Shown here: piece after piece, positions 5,209 to 5,685 of the stretch
How positions within the stretch are numbered: the stretch's first letter is position 1
Layout: each line of letters opens with the position of its first letter
NCBI GenBank assembly: GCA_034435395.1
Contig: DAOTXK010000146.1
Coordinates: forward strand, 1-5,685
Length of the DNA: 5,685 nucleotides
Reading direction: 5' to 3'
DNA from: DAOTXK01 sp034435395
Lineage (GTDB): Bacteria > Chloroflexota > Anaerolineae > Aggregatilineales > Ch27
Notes under the pieces: generated by a model
What the model was told of the DNA's origin: nothing
Seen by the model: only the letters and a program-made list of their open reading frames with translations
The model's database searches: none
Program-made: the position numbers and the translations under genes

Positions 5209-5685
5209 TCAGCACCCGTAGGGGATGCTGATGTTGGGGACCACCCCCAGGTCGGTGGCATCGTAGCGGATAAACACCTGCCCGCTGACCAGCCCCTCGC
5301 CCTCCAGCAGCCTCACCCTGGAAACATCTACGTTGGCGTAGTAGCGCACGGCCACGTGGTACTCCGGCGCGATCCACAGCTCCCCGACGATCGCCAGTGC
5401 ACTATCTTCCACCAGGTTGACGGCGGGCAGAGTGGCATTCTGGGCGGTCACATCGTAGCGGTAGGCCTGCACATTGTTCAGGACGGCCCGGGTGCCACTA
5501 TAGGGCGTTTCGGCCACGCCCCCGATGAGCGAGCCAGCGTCAAAACCGGCCACGGCGCGGGCCGTTTCCTCAGCGTTGATCAGGCAGCGGCCATTTTCAT
5601 CGACCAGGTAATAATGTTCCCCCAGCCGCACCGCTTCATACCGTTGGGACCCGGCGGCAAAGACCTCGCCGTCCGCGTCCAACAC
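5209..5685 (-). CDS. C-terminal part of a probable secreted LppX/LolA-like lipoprotein (start beyond right edge)
   Basis: The minus-strand frame runs from the right edge to a TGA at 5211-5209, with 158 residues visible. The GTG at 5685-5683 is simply the first codon seen, not a supported start. The sequence is strand-rich: Y-E-A-V-R-L ... Y-Y-L-V-D (16-29), a helix-like segment F-D-A-G-S-L-I-G-G (48-56), A-Y-R-Y-D-V (74-79), G-E-L-W-I-A-P-E-Y-H-V-A-V-R-Y-Y (101-116), G-Q-V-F-I-R-Y-D-A-T-D-L (135-146) and a final I-S-I-P-Y-G-C (152-158). The order of a Tyr-containing strand, a GExWIA strand, a YDxxDL strand and an IPxGC end resembles extracytoplasmic lipoproteins common in Chloroflexota with an LppX/LolA-like sheet. 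Cys34 and the terminal Cys158 could form a disulfide. The signal peptide would lie outside the window. The gene is convergent with the TIR gene. Confidence 0.7.
   Translation of the reverse strand: MLDADGEVFAAGSQRYEAVRLGEHYYLVDENGRCLINAEETARAVAGFDAGSLIGGVAETPYSGTRAVLNNVQAYRYDVTAQNATLPAVNLVEDSALAIVGELWIAPEYHVAVRYYANVDVSRVRLLEGEGLVSGQVFIRYDATDLGVVPNISIPYGC

Overview
The window looks like a GC-rich chromosomal segment from a bacterium, most likely a member of the Chloroflexota (Anaerolineae-like). This assignment is an inference. It rests on three lipoprotein or secreted-protein genes with Thr/Pro-rich linkers and family styles typical of that phylum, ordinary Shine-Dalgarno signals, a stand-alone TIR protein, and an AT-rich repeat of the CACGAAG/CACAAAG type that I associate with environmental genomes of this kind. 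No rRNA, tRNA, CRISPR array, integrase or transposase gene is visible.

Layout. (1) Positions 1-486, minus strand: the N-terminal part of a lipoprotein that runs off the left edge just as a LysM-like domain seems to begin. (2) Positions 487-720: a divergent promoter region with one recognisable sigma70-type promoter facing each way. (3) Positions 721-3967, plus strand: four genes that could be one transcription unit. They encode a small protein resembling a response-regulator receiver that has lost its phosphorylation residues, a stand-alone Nfu/NifU N-terminal-domain protein, an LppX/LprA/LprF/LprG-type lipoprotein, and a 14-helix DHA2-type MFS transporter. (4) Positions 3968-4239: an intergenic region holding a 9-bp inverted repeat and a MITE-like element of about 154 bp. 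The element has near-identical inverted ends, a possible 5-bp target duplication and a large internal hairpin built on a 9-base period. (5) Positions 4240-5199, plus strand: an FlK-like hotdog thioesterase followed by a TIR-domain protein. (6) Positions 5209-5685, minus strand: the C-terminal part of a probable secreted lipoprotein that runs off the right edge and converges on the TIR gene with a 9-bp gap.

How the genes may work together. The clearest functional unit is the lipoprotein-MFS pair. It has the same order and gene types as the mycobacterial lprG-Rv1410c (P55) operon, in which the lipoprotein carries triacylglyceride-type lipids delivered by the transporter. The same pair here suggests lipid or lipophile export to the cell surface. 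The thioesterase and TIR genes are close and co-oriented, but a functional link between them is unproven. The most unusual DNA structure is the MITE-like element, whose right-hand duplication appears to supply the ribosome-binding site of the thioesterase gene.
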